A stretch of DNA of 64,000 bases from Gnomoniopsis sp. IMI 355080. Lineage: Eukaryota; Ascomycota; Sordariomycetes; Diaporthales; Gnomoniaceae. Shown piece after piece: positions 24,590 through 36,045 of this stretch. How positions within the stretch are numbered: the stretch's first letter is position 1; each line of letters opens with the position of its first letter. Under the pieces are notes generated by a model. The model did no database searches. It was not told the DNA's origin and saw only the letters and a program-made list of their open reading frames with translations. A program made the translations under genes and the position numbers. Where the stretch lies: the NCBI GenBank assembly GCA_027946555.1, contig JAPEVC010000126.1:1-64000 (forward strand), written 5' to 3'.

Positions 24590-25320
24590 ATGTCTCAAAA
24601 TGAGAGTCAAAATGTTGATGGTAAGATTCCACTCAGACATACTCACTCATACATGCTGACTTTAGGTGTCTAGCCAAGCCCTTATCCTTCGGCGTCGTAC
24701 TATTCCCCGGCTTCCAAGCCCTCGACGTCTTCGGGCCATTAGACGCCCTCAACATCCTCTCAACCTTCTACAAGATGAACCTCTACATCCTCGCCGAGAC
24801 CCTCGAACCCGTCTCCACCAGGCCCCTCGTAGAGAAGCTGGGCTCAAACTTCGGCGAGAGCATTCTTCCCACCCACACATTCACCACCGCCCCACCCCTC
24901 GACGTCCTCCTCGTGCCAGGCGGACGAGGGACGCGCGTGTCGGGGATCGCCAGCGCCGTCGGTTTTGTGCGGGACGTGTTTCCGTCCCTGCGGTATCTGA
25001 TCACGGTATGTACGGGGGCCGGGATCGCGGCGCGGGCGGGAGTGTTGGACGGGCGACGGGCGACGACGAACAAGTTGGCGTGGGAGGAGACTATTGCGCT
25101 GGGCCCCAAGGTGCGCTGGGTTCATCGGGCAAGGTGGGTGGAGGATGGGAACGTGTGGACGTCGTCGGGAATAAGTGCGGGTATTGATGTGACCTTTGCG
25201 TGGATGCGGGCTGTCTACGGGGAGGAGATTGCAAAGATTATTGCGGATCGGATGGAGTACACACCTATCATGGACCCAGATAACGACCCGTTCGCGGACA
25301 GATGGGGAGCGAAGGCCTGA
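24590..25320 (+). CDS. DJ-1/PfpI (ThiJ) superfamily protein
   Basis: Two exons, 24590-24620 and 24674-25320, split by a 53-bp intron, 225 residues. The acceptor CTAG at 24670-24673 was chosen over TTTAG a few bases upstream because only it restores the frame. The N-terminal strand reads SFGVVLFPGFQALDVFGPLD, and VLLVPGG leads to the nucleophile elbow with Cys123 (TVCTGAG), then LDGRRATTNK. This matches the class I glutamine-amidotransferase-like DJ-1/PfpI fold with an active-site cysteine. Members include glyoxalase III-type and isonitrile-hydratase-like enzymes; the exact reaction is unknown. The divergent reductase gene supports a loose reactive-carbonyl theme (inference). Confidence 0.9.
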
Positions 25321-25747
25321 GGATGGGCTTAACATCAGATCAGACATCCTGCATGTCTAGAAGTCCCTCAAGTAAGTATTCACGGAGGAGGGAGCTCTAC
25401 TTGCTATATCGACAGAGCCACGTGAATTATCTGCCTGATGTGTATGCTCGATATTACACAAGGGATTGACATTTGACTACTTAGGTAGGTATCTGGGAGC
25501 GCTCTACGCTCAATACAATGAGGTACGCACTCAAATTGACCTTCGCATCCAATCGTAAAGCACACTCCTACACGTTTAAGAACATCTCCGTTTCTTTGCT
25601 CTCTTTATGACAATGTTTGGGTCAATGGGTCAAACAACATTATAGATCGGTCCCATCCGACCATCTTCCAGCATGGCATGCCTCATCATGACAACAATGT
25701 CCCCCTTCTTCCCCATTTACAAGCTTCCGCTCTCAGGCTTGAGTTTG
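25321..25747. other. Convergent intergenic region
   Basis: About 430 bp between the 3' ends of the DJ-1 gene (+) and zinc-finger gene (-). It contains the motif ACTTAGGTAGGTA near 25479-25491, related to the recurrent intergenic palindrome. No gene seen. Confidence 0.6.
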
Positions 25748-28403
25748 TCACCTTTTGTCCGCCCATCGGATCTGGATCAGACATTCGCGGTGGGTGACAT
25801 TGGTGATAAAGCACTGCGCATCCTGACTGATGGCGACAAGACCACCCTGCCCGATCTTTGCCTTTACTTGACCGATCTTTACCTGAACGAAACCTTCGAG
25901 GACGGTCAAGTCACAGTCCCAATTGGCATCGATTTTCTCCACCACGACTTGATGCAATGCTGGAATATGCCGATTGAGAATCCTCTGGCTGCGACTAATC
26001 TTCGTGGCGAGCTCGACATTAATAACCTCCCGACGCAGATAAGATGCCGAGAATGCGAGCTTCGACTCTCGGCCAGTGCCAGGCACAGAGAGGGCCAAAC
26101 GGCCTGGCGCTATCTCCCACTCTTCCGCTGTGGGACTTGGTATCTGGGCCAAATGATCCACCTGCATGTTAAGGGTTGGACGCCGAACAATTTGGACCAT
26201 CTCCACGATCTTGGTGTAGGTGTCTGACTGCTCTTCCTTGGTCAACTTGCTGATTTCACTCAGCAGAACGAGAACCTTGCTCAGCAATCCCGCACTGGAA
26301 GTGTGAATGATAGTCGATTCTGGTCCCACACCTATTTCATTGGTGATGCTAGATGCTCCTGACTTTGGACGTGGCCCCCGGCAGATGGAGTCTCCTTCGT
26401 TATTGGCGGATGGTATTGACTGTTGATTACCAGCCATGTCGACCATGTCTGTCGATGTTATCGAAATCGCTTTGTCGCCCATACCTGCATCTGAAGCAAT
26501 ACTTTGGAACATTGGCTGGCCTTGACTCGAAGCAATTTGACGCCGAGGCACTCCATGTAGAGATACGTCCGGAACAGGACGCAGAGGTAGCGTCGTCGGT
26601 GGGCTAGTGGTCTTTGAATTCGGCCGTAATTTGAATCGGGGTCCCGGGCCGTTCGAGCTGGGTTGCTCAAGTGAGCTAGGTGCAAAAACCTTGTCTGGAA
26701 GCTGCGCAGTTTGCTCATTCCCAGCTTCGTCCGGCTGGAGATGAGAAGCCTGTTTCTGCTGGGTCCACGTCGTTTTTTCCGAGGAAAAATTGCATTCAGA
26801 CTTTGTTGGGATAAGATAGCACTCCGAACAAATTTTCCCAACCATTTGTTGAAGCTCATCCATATCTTTCGCTTCAGGAGGTAGGCGTGCACAGTGCCGG
26901 CTTTTCTCTGGCGATCGTTTACGGCAAGGTTGACAAGGTCCCCTTACTCCCACTATAGCTAGCAGGATGCAAATGAGTTGCTTAAAGCGCTGTTGGTGTG
27001 ACCTCGGGACACCACTAACCCATCCTAGATCAATCTGGTTTCTTGGTGGAAGTGAAATGAGCTGTGAGAAGGCTCGATGCTCAGGTTCTGATGTTCCCTT
27101 GTACGCGGTCAGCAAGCCTTGTATGCCGCTCAGCTTTATCACGAAGGCCTCCAGTGTCTCCCAGGTCTCAGATGTGGCCATAGCAGTTGCTAGGGCCTTT
27201 TTTGTATCCTGGGGTGGTTCCATGGGACGCTCCAGCCGCGACGCATTCGACATTGAACTCGTGTCGCCCACCTCTCCTGTTTCTGCCGTGTTAGTGCTAT
27301 GGGGCTGACTTATGGCTTCCGAGACCCTACTAGGGACGCCCGAAGGTCTGATGGGGTTGGAAGAGGCGCCAAATTGCTGAAGTTCGAGGTTTTCTCCTCC
27401 CAGGACCACCTTATCCAGACGGTGAGAATCCGCAGGGTAAGGATTAGTTCTCGTAGGGTGCTGCATAATGACACAAGGTCTGAAGAGCACATCGTCTTGT
27501 TCGGCTTTTACAACCGTCGTCAACGTCCCGTCACAGTTGTCGTTGAACATATCGCGAGAATGAGCTGTCTACGTATGCAAGAACCGAAAGCTGGCTGTCA
27601 GTATGGGATCTTCCACAAATTCGTTATATAGGCACTTGCTTACGTCGAAGTGACTTCCAAGATCAGTCAGCTCTCCACAGACCGCTTTGCAATCTACGAC
27701 AGGACAGTCGTATAGGGGAGGGTCCTTTAAACGTCTTCTCCAGCCATCAGGAACAATGAAGCTTTTCCCCGTATCTATATTCGTATCAATGATGTTAGCC
27801 AAATATCTAGTTAATAGACATCTCCTCCAACTTACGAGAGGAGTATTTGTACGGCTTGCCAGATGGTGCGTTGTGGATCTCCTTTATCTTCACCTCCGCT
27901 AGGAAAGAATGGCGGCGATCTTGAGCGGCGGCAGCGCGCAATTCGTCGGCATCGGAGGACTCTACGGATGTAGCTCTGAATCCTTTGGGAGGATGCAAGA
28001 TAATAGGAGAGTTTGGTCCGGTAAACTCGGCTAAGGCTAAGCTGTAGTGAAGCTTTCTAAACCTCCACAAGGGGTTGTTTCTTCTTTCGTTGGTGACGTT
28101 CGAATTTGTGCCTGAGGCCCATTGTGAGTCGCGTGGATGCTCACTTTTACAGCGCGTGTTAGCTGGAGGCTCGAACGGGCACAGAACAGGAAAGTAGGTT
28201 TACCTTGTCAAGAATGGATTGTTGCCGTTGGCCTTCTTGCCATCCAGGTGATCCCTCATGATCCTAGACGTCATCTTGCTGGAACCTGGCGGGTGATCTG
28301 CTTTTTGGTTTTGGAAGCGCTTTGCGTATGGCTGGGAGATGCGTTCTAGAGGATCTGCTCGTCTCTTCTCACCCCGGTCATGGTCAGAGGTGGACGAAGA
28401 CAT
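25748..28403 (-). CDS. Uncharacterised C2H2 zinc-finger protein
   Basis: Four exons: 28403-28204, 28143-27836, 27774-27644 and 27568-25748, 819 residues. The basic N-terminus carries KRRADPLERI. A single C2H2 finger fits Cys193-x4-Cys198-x12-His211-x4-His216; an intron sits between the two histidines. The remaining 600 residues are Ser-, Gln- and Pro-rich and low in structure, with a PCRKRSPEKSRHC patch and a C-terminal globular-looking segment. It might bind DNA or RNA as a regulator, but a single finger is weak evidence. No family name recognised. A long plus-strand ORF at 25673-26227 is antisense to its 3' end and was not called. Confidence 0.72.
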
Positions 28404-28938
28404 CTTGTGAAATCAAGAGTGTGCAGGAGTCATCCAGAGTTGTTTGGGAGAGGAACGGAGTTGGCGTTTGTCAATATCAAAACTCAAGAGGTAGCGGGGT
28501 TTTATACTGTCAACAAACCAGCGGCCTTCAGACCTAACACTTTTGGCCCAGGGTTGCTGGGTTGCAAAGTTGGTAGAAGCTGCATCTGCCTACGCTGAGG
28601 TAATCAGATATCATGTCGCCAGCAAAAACCAGGTGGTACAAAGTCACGAATACAATGAGACTCTAGGTACCTATCCCATGTCTTACTAAAGATAGGAGTT
28701 CCGAGTGCGCCTGAACAGCTAATCATTTATGGACAGGTGAGGCAGAGTAACGCAATCCTCCTGGGTGGGACGAATGGACATCAATGATTCTACACTTATA
28801 TGCAGCAATAGAAGACATGACTGCTCATATATCTGAGTACAGTGGTATTCTAAATTACTTTCATGACTTCATCTGCATTATGAATTACCCCCAAGCATGT
28901 CGACACGATGAACCTCCAAAATGACATCAAGAAGCGGG
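28404..28938. other. Intergenic region
   Basis: About 535 bp upstream of the zinc-finger gene and downstream of the membrane-anchored ectodomain gene. Contains TCTAGGTACCTA near 28662-28673. No gene seen. Confidence 0.6.
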
Positions 28939-31407
28939 TTAGGCAGCCTCACCTAGCCGTCGAGGCGACACATAGGCAGTAGGCTCGTCGAACAATAAAG
29001 CGCGCTCATGGATCCTTGGTGTTCCTAGGCTTGAGCCAGAGTCCCACTTGGGCCGTTGCGACGAATGCGTCAATGTAAGGAAAGGCCGCGAATCATCGTT
29101 GCCACTCTTCTCCCCGCCAAGCAGCCCACCGCTTCTCTGTCCCCTATTTCCTCTACGTCGTTTGACACAGAACCTATTACGGGATGGTGTTAGCGAGGTA
29201 TCCGAGCAAAGATGGTTCTTCAGGAAAGAAACTTACGTAGCCAAAACAGCAAGTCCGATGAGCAACGCTCCACCAAGACCAACCGACAACCCAATGACCA
29301 GCTTCTTGTTAGACTCAGAGAGTCCACTATACCCATCCTCAGCGTTGTTAATGGCACTGCTGATACTACTAGCTACGCTATCAGTGCTAGTAGCAGACTT
29401 CGGCGGCACATACGACGATGGGCTTCCACTCGAGGCTGATACCGATCTGACACCCGTGCCGAAAGATTTCAAGGATACGCTTGTGTCTGTCGTTGCAGGG
29501 AAGGTGAGATCCACACCCGAGGCTACCATTGAGGTGTATATCGAAGTCTTTGTGGTTTGGCTTGTAGTCTGCGCTGAAGGTGGGCAGGGTGACAGACTCG
29601 ATGTCTTGCAGACAACGTTAGTGAGGGTATACTCTGTGGTGGCGGTACCCATTGTCGAAGACGCGTCATCACGCCCTTCTAATAGCGGTGGCTCTGTTCT
29701 CTTCGCCTCGATAGCTGTTGTTTCCGTCGAGTTTGCTCCGCCAGATGCGGTCGCTGCAGCGCTGATTGCACAGGCCGAGTAGAGTGTAGTGTAAAAGATC
29801 TGGACGCTGGTCGAGGGCATGGGACCCCATGTGTTGTTCAAGACGGCAACGTATGCGCCTGCCTGCGCACCAAGACCGAATTCGTAGCTCTCAACAATAG
29901 GCAGCGTGCAGTCACTGGAGTAGCTGGTATCGTCCCTGGCCTTGAGTTCGACGGATGTATCTGAAGGCGTAATGTTCGTTCTGAAATGCGCTATATCTGC
30001 AAAAGCGGTCGCGGTGGCGCCCGCGCCCACGTTGAATGCATCCGCGAACCCAGTGGTGTTCATTTCAAGGCCAGACGTGACCCCCAGACGCAGCGTGGCA
30101 TCCAAGATGAGGCCCGTTGTGCTGACGGTAACGGGCAGGAATTCGAATGTTCCTGGGGACCTGCCCATGTTTGTTAGAGACTTGCATTGGCTATGAGAAT
30201 GGTGGAGAGCATGGAATCAGGCAGATTCCAAGGACACTTACAGATTGATTGAAGACACATTGGACCCGAATAAGGCAAGTTCCAAGGATAGTCCATCGTC
30301 AAACTTGACGTGTACACCGCTGCTGATATCGACCTCGGCATCCAAGGATAGAATCAAATCCAACGAAATAACGATTCCAACCATCTGGCCTGCGACCTCG
30401 AATCCTGCTGGCTGGGACCAATCTTTCGGATATAGTGAAATGGTATAAGTGCTGGAGGCATCAAGAGCCATGTCAAGTTCGAAATAGAGTTCAAACTCAT
30501 CGAATTTCAAATTAATCGTAGCATCAGGAATGTCCTGCAGATCGAGATCAAAATCTATAGGGCTGAACTAGTGTTAAAAAAAGACCATAGTGAAAGAGAA
30601 TGCGGAATGCCTTGTGAATAGGGAGTGGAATAGCAGCAGCAGAGGGGGCCTCGGGAGCAGGCAAACGTACATTGTAGGAAATGCCAGTGCGTCCCAATCA
30701 ACTTCTTTCAAATCTTCGCCATTACCTGCCCAGTGAGATTAATACAGCTTCGATGGAATGTCACCGGCGTTGATTGCCTTCGTAGCAGAGTGAACAAGAT
30801 TTCTAGATGACGTACAGTGGCCCGATGTGATTTTGATAGTGCAAGCTTCCACATCATACCCAATAGCCTCGCTGGTGTTGTGGACCACAACTTCAGTCCA
30901 ATTTTTGAACGTGTTCCATACCGTATCAGTAATATTATCAATTTCAGTCACAAACTCCTGTGCAAAGACTTTGAGGGCTGAGCTGATATTGAAATCCGGG
31001 CTGACGGACAATGTAGCGTGTGCTTGCCCTTTGACGTAGCAAGTAACACAAGAGACCGACAGCATTCCACTGTTCAGAGAGAAATTGTTACTATTAAGAT
31101 GACTCGACGTCGTTCAATGTACAATAAAGACTTACTAATTAAACAATTCTGCATTGCTCCAACTTAGATCAAGACTTGCATTCGTCTTGTAAATGTCTGG
31201 AGAAGCGCGCCCAAGGACGGCGGTGACGAGTCGGGAGTCTCGAATGTCTCGTAGAATATGGTCATTCCAAGGTACCGAAGCTCGCCGAACGTCCAGCACT
31301 TCAACTGCAGATGCTCCAAAAGGCCCTGCGGCAAGGCCAGTCCCACTAAGACTGACCACCGCAATTAGGGCTGCGGTGATGGCCCTGTACATTTGATGGC
31401 CCAGCAT
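28939..31407 (-). CDS. Secreted-ectodomain type I membrane protein
   Basis: Six exons: 31407-31136, 31069-30816, 30725-30667, 30567-30242, 30160-29237 and 29173-28939, 689 residues. An N-terminal signal (YRAITAALIAVVSLSGTGLA) is followed by an ectodomain of about 570 residues with many N-glycosylation sequons and beta-rich blocks (FSPIDFDLDLQDIPDAT, KFDEFELYFELDM). A Ser/Thr-rich stalk leads to one membrane helix (VIGLSVGLGGALLIGLAVLA) and a basic cytosolic tail of about 80 residues starting KRRRGNRG. The third-exon donor GTTTGC is weak but is the only one keeping frame. It resembles fungal cell-surface proteins of unknown function. Start could also be the ATG at 31392. Confidence 0.75.
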
Positions 31408-32683
31408 CACGAACGAAATTGACAACAAGCAGTAGGTATTGAGTGAGGTTGAAAATAATTCACATGGACTTTATAGGGTCAATGTTAGAAAATGTTGGCC
31501 GACTTGAAACTGTGCCCAAACCAGTAGCCTGTCCTGACTCCGTGCACGATTCATGGCGAGGTGCGGCGTCGCGAACATTATAAGTCTGACCCTCTGAGAA
31601 TTCGCGAGTTTTACATTCTGCATGTTGGCGAGGCTCTAGGTGCAATCCAAGCACATAGATTAAAACTCTATTTCCATCTGTCGACTAGAGCCGTGTTGAA
31701 AATGCTGCCAGATGTGGCACAGCCTTCAAATATGTGCCTAGATATGCAGTTGGTTCAGCCGCCACTACTACATGTAACATGAGTTCTCAGTCAGTCTCCC
31801 CTCCTCCACGATCCTGCACCGGGGTCACTGCCCAATTCGGCCATTTGGCACAATTCACCGTCCTTTAGCACATCCACCCCCATTTCCAATACTACACATG
31901 AGTTGCGCAGTCGTGGCTGCTGACTGCTTCAATACTCTGCCCTGCATGGCGCGGTGTCGTCAAACAAGGCTGCAGGACCCTGAGAGCTATAAATAGATCG
32001 TAAACTGCGTGATAGTCACACACTTGTTATCTGCCAAGCATGATGCGTCTTCCCTCGGGAATCGGCCGAGCCTATCTAGGTTCATTATGTATTAAAAGAT
32101 TCTCAGACTTCTTTGGGAATCTCATTAGTCCACTAATCGAAATCACTAGGTATTTCAACAAGTTTGAAAAATGAACACTCCGTGAAGCGACGCGGCAGGA
32201 TCCGCGCAAATAAGCCAAATAAATCAGAATCATGTTTCGCAAATTCCGATGTAACCTGCCTGCCTCCACTCCATTCAATGTCTTGGCTAGGCTAGGCTGT
32301 TGAGCTCGAGCTGAGTCTAGGTCAAGTTTCTGCGTTGAGACTTGAATAAAAACAAAATCCCCGGGGGAGGGGGTAGGTATCACCAGAGCCTCGAAAGTAA
32401 GATAGGTGTCCACTACAAACATGAAAGGTCAATGGAACTTCTTAGCAGTAATACGGAAGCTCAGCTACCAATATCACTACCAGATACCTAAGTGATTAGC
32501 ACTGTCACTTGCGTTTTCATAGTGGCTGCACCAAGGCACGACAATGGTCATCTGCCTATAAGTGACAAAGATGGGATCGCTGTATCAGTTTATGAACTAG
32601 AGAGCCAAAGACAAACTCAAATCATGTCACTTAGAAGTTCATCAACCTCATGTGACCATCTCCATACCTCCATCTGATACTTA
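31408..32683. other. Intergenic region of about 1.3 kb
   Basis: Between the start of the ectodomain gene and the 3' end of the deaminase gene. Only short, unconvincing ORFs. No RNA gene or transposon remnant recognised. Confidence 0.55.
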
Positions 32684-33769
32684 TTAATCAAATTGGCGAA
32701 GTTCTTCCAATATGTCCCTCTTTACATTATCGCCCGCCCAAGACATCTCTACCGCATTCCTCACCAGCTGCACCATCTCCTTCTTCTCCATGCGGCAATA
32801 GTGATGGACCTTTTCCATATTGCCACCAATCCATACATCATGCATATACGTCGGATCGTCCGAATTGATACAAAACTTCACACCAGCCTCCATCAGCCTT
32901 CGAATCTTGGGAAATAACACCTCCGCCGCAGTACGCCGGTGGTAAGCATGGGGACACAGCGTCAGCCCGATCCCACGCTCCTTCAGCCCCCGCAGCACCG
33001 CCGCGTCGTCCTCTGCATCCAGCCCATGATCGATCCTCTCCGCCCCCAAGCCCCCACAAACCTCAAACACTGCCTCCCGCATATGTGCGAGGGTGTCCTT
33101 TTGCCCAAAGTCGCAATGCATTGTAACATGGAGCCCATCCGCTCGTGCTCTACGGAACCCCTCTTCGAACAGCATCGGCGGACGCTCGTAGGCATTGCTC
33201 GCCAGCCCAACCGCATGAAATAGCCCCTTACCTCCAGTGGTACCGGCTGCCCACGGCCGCGCCGCCTCGTATGCCGCGAGGCCGTCTGCGACGGGCTCGT
33301 CGCGGATGAAGCAGAAGATCCAGTTCGACGAAACCCCTAGCTCCGCCACGCCATCACGCTGGGCCCGTAGGTAGCCATCTAGTACGGCTGCTGCCGGTAC
33401 GCCCCGGCGCGTGTGCGCCTGGATGTCGAAAAAGGGCTCGCAGTAGCGGACGTTCATGGCCTTACACCGGGCGAGGTAGGCCATACCTAGCTCGTAGAAA
33501 TCGTCTTCGGTGCGCAGGACCTCGCAGCCTGCGAAGTAAGCCTCGAGGAAGGTAGGCACGCCGGGTTGGCGGCCATTTAGTTCTGGGCGGTGATTGAATG
33601 TGATATTGTAGGAGGCGAGCAGAGCGTCGTACGTGGCGTAGGGAAGGGGCACCTTGTTACGGTGGGCGAGCTTCCAGCGGAGGGCGGGCTGGAGTGTTCC
33701 TTCGATGTGGATGTGTAGCTCAACTTTAGGGAGTGAGGCTGTGAAGGGGGATACTGCGAGGCCGTTCAT
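32684..33769 (-). CDS. Adenine/adenosine deaminase family protein
   Basis: Single exon, 361 residues, markedly more GC-rich than its flanks. The metal-binding HxH motif is at His19/His21 (VELHIHIEGT). Downstream come HCDFGQKD, ERIDHG and NSDDPTY, supplying the other metal ligands and catalytic residues of the amidohydrolase fold. HCD rather than HAGE in the third motif suggests the fungal adenine-deaminase-like subgroup rather than classic adenosine deaminase; this is a judgement. The enzyme hydrolytically deaminates adenine or adenosine in purine salvage, probably in the cytosol. It is divergent from the isopropylmalate dehydrogenase gene. Confidence 0.88.
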   Translation of the reverse strand: MNGLAVSPFTASLPKVELHIHIEGTLQPALRWKLAHRNKVPLPYATYDALLASYNITFNHRPELNGRQPGVPTFLEAYFAGCEVLRTEDDFYELGMAYLARCKAMNVRYCEPFFDIQAHTRRGVPAAAVLDGYLRAQRDGVAELGVSSNWIFCFIRDEPVADGLAAYEAARPWAAGTTGGKGLFHAVGLASNAYERPPMLFEEGFRRARADGLHVTMHCDFGQKDTLAHMREAVFEVCGGLGAERIDHGLDAEDDAAVLRGLKERGIGLTLCPHAYHRRTAAEVLFPKIRRLMEAGVKFCINSDDPTYMHDVWIGGNMEKVHHYCRMEKKEMVQLVRNAVEMSWAGDNVKRDILEELRQFD

Positions 33770-34491
33770 TATACACGTCGACTAAAACTGGGCTGCCGTC
33801 TCGGTAAGAGCTAACAGTTTGACGATAAAGAATGGTCAAGGTTGGCAAAGTCAAGAGCCAAAGCTCTCTGGTCCTGGGTATCGTGACGGTCAACGGGCCG
33901 GTCCGGCAACACATCATATCCATCTCACCTGCACGCCGGATCAGGCTTCCCATCCATGCATCTCCTTAATGGCCTTTTCCTCGATCTTGTCGCATTGCGG
34001 GTCATCAGCTTGCAACGTGATACACTGCTTCTTCTGCATGCTCCAGCTCCAGCTTTTAGGACTAGCTAAATTTTTATTTATAAATCTGGTGGCAGTTGAG
34101 CCTGATCTCATGTTCGCGGTGGAGAAAAACTACATACTTTCGGAAAACATGGTGGCAATATGTCAACATCCCATCATGCCTCTGTCAGTTTGATTTGATA
34201 TTTGATCGTGTATTCATTTGACGTGCGACTCCCAACTCTAATTCTTGGCTCAGGTGTTCGTGGCATCCCGTTCCGAGGTCGGGACGTTGATCGGCCGAAT
34301 GTCCTTTTTCGTCTGTCCATCAACGTACGAGCTATGCGTTTGTGGCCACCAAGGAATAGGTAGGAATCGCGGGGTAGCGCAAGGTCTACGGGCATTTGAT
34401 ACTTATTTTCAGTAGTCACAACTCCAAGACCGTCTCGGCGTCTCCAAAACTTCAACAACATCACTCACAACCACGTACAAACCGCAACAAA
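33770..34491. promoter_or_regulatory. Divergent promoter region, deaminase and isopropylmalate dehydrogenase
   Basis: About 720 bp between two ATGs pointing away from each other. It must hold both promoters. A CA/CT-rich leader (34430-34491) precedes the dehydrogenase start. No coding sequence recognised. Confidence 0.6.
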
Positions 34492-35637
34492 ATGGCACAG
34501 CAGCAATCTTTCAACATTCTCGTCCTCGCCGGAGACCATGTTGGGCCAGAGGTGATGGTCGAGGCTCTCAAAGTCCTCGATGTCGTCTCAGCAATCCGGC
34601 CAAACCTGAAGTTCAACCTGACGCACGATCTCGCTGGCGGGTGCAGCATCGACAAACATGGCACCTCCGTGACGCCAGCCGTTCTCGCCAAGGCCAAAGA
34701 CAGCGACGCGGTCCTCTTCGGCAGTGTCGGCGGCCCGGAATGGGGCGCCAGCACCGCCGAGAACCCAGAGTCAGGCCTGCTCAAGCTACGAAAGCACTTG
34801 GACGCCTTTGCGAATTTGAGACCCTGCGAGTTCTTTGCGCCGTCGATGGTGGAGGCATCTCCCATCAAGCGAGAGTTGGTGCAGGGAACCAAGTTTGTGG
34901 TGGTGAGGGAGAATTGTGGTGGGGCGTATTTCGGCCCCAAGGTGGAAGAGAGCGACCAAGCGTCCGACCTGTGGGGGTATACGACACCCGAGATTGAACG
35001 ACTCGCGCGTGTCAGCGCTGCTGTGGCAAAGATCATGGGCCGTGAGGGAGACGGAAGAGGAGGTGGTGGCCCGGCTGTTGTGTGGAGTGCTGACAAGGCC
35101 AACGTTCTGGCCAACAGCAGGCTATGGCGGCGAGTTACACAGGCGGTATTCGATAAAGAGTTCTCAGATATTGAGCTGAAACATCAACTTGCTGACAGCA
35201 TGGCTATGCTGATGGTCAAGAATCCGAGAGGTTTCAATGGGGTGATCCACACTGATAACACATTCGGCGATATTCTTTCCGACATATCTGGAGGTATCAC
35301 AGGGACTTTGGGAGTGCTTCCCAGTGCTAGCATTTCTGGCATACCTGGACAAGGCAAATGCAACGGCCTCTATGAGCCTGTGCATGGTAGTGCGCCCGAC
35401 ATCTCCGGTAAGGGCATCGTCAATCCTGTGGCCCAGATCCTCAGTGTCGCCATGATGCTCAGATATTCATTTCTCCTGACCGAGGAAGCTGCTGCCATCG
35501 AAAGCGCGGTCGCAAAGGTGCTCGACACGAAGTCAGCTGGGGGTCTGGAGATCAGGACCTCGGATCTTGGTGGCAGTGCGAGTACAACAAAAGTTGGCGA
35601 TGCTGTATGTGAAGTCCTCAAGAGCATTCTGAAGTAG
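34492..35637 (+). CDS. 3-isopropylmalate dehydrogenase (LEU2-type)
   Basis: Single exon, 381 residues, start at the ATG in CAAAATGGC. N-terminal ILVLAGDHVGPEV, the substrate-binding block RENCGGAYFGPK, and HTDNTFGDILSD plus EPVHGSAPDISGKGIVNP near the C-terminus are the LeuB/Leu2 signatures. The enzyme oxidatively decarboxylates 3-isopropylmalate with NAD+ in leucine synthesis. Many filamentous ascomycetes have two such genes, so this could be the main enzyme or a paralogue. No metabolite-cluster enzymes flank it, which favours primary metabolism. The frame is open upstream to 34396, but not with a better ATG. Confidence 0.95.
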   Translation: MAQQQSFNILVLAGDHVGPEVMVEALKVLDVVSAIRPNLKFNLTHDLAGGCSIDKHGTSVTPAVLAKAKDSDAVLFGSVGGPEWGASTAENPESGLLKLRKHLDAFANLRPCEFFAPSMVEASPIKRELVQGTKFVVVRENCGGAYFGPKVEESDQASDLWGYTTPEIERLARVSAAVAKIMGREGDGRGGGGPAVVWSADKANVLANSRLWRRVTQAVFDKEFSDIELKHQLADSMAMLMVKNPRGFNGVIHTDNTFGDILSDISGGITGTLGVLPSASISGIPGQGKCNGLYEPVHGSAPDISGKGIVNPVAQILSVAMMLRYSFLLTEEAAAIESAVAKVLDTKSAGGLEIRTSDLGGSASTTKVGDAVCEVLKSILK

Positions 35638-36029
35638 TTCCAGATGATAGTGATATAAGGTCTTGTGGTTGCTTTAAGGGCAATGGATAGGGCTGAAATG
35701 AAGGTCATATTGATGAATGAATTTCCCCTCGCGGTGCATTTGATCTGAGTGATGATCCAGGGGCAGCAGCATTGAAGCATGTTCAAATACAGCAACGCAT
35801 ATAGATCAAATGGCATTTTGCTAGACGGACTCATCACTTGTGATAAAGCATCTAATTAATTGTAACACGTCGAGTCAGCGGTTGTGCTACACTAACTGCC
35901 AGTCTACGTTGCTGAAGTCCAGACTGATTAGACACCTATGTAAGAAGGGGGGGGCTGCACCTGGCCCACTCTTAGCAAGGAAAGGAAATATTTCGCGCCT
36001 TAATCGCTTTTAGGAAGCTAAATGGAGAT

Positions 36030-36045
36030 GCCTACCTAGGTAGGC
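36030..36045. repeat. Perfect 16-bp palindrome (TACCTAGGTA core)
   Basis: GCCTACCTAGGTAGGC equals its own reverse complement. The 10-bp core recurs in other intergenic regions of this window (11382, 45362, 47038) with shorter relatives elsewhere. Confidence 0.9.

Noticed and set aside
25673..26227. Plus-strand ORF of 184 codons
   Set aside because: Antisense to the 3' exon of the zinc-finger gene, whose frame is far longer and has consistent splicing.
29048..29782. Plus-strand ORF of 244 codons
   Set aside because: Mirror of the Ser/Thr-rich stalk of the minus-strand surface protein; such composition opens antisense frames.
34510..34550. GDHVGPEV as an unusual nucleotide-site variant in isopropylmalate dehydrogenase
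   Set aside because: This form is normal in fungal Leu2-type enzymes, so it is not a sign of altered function.
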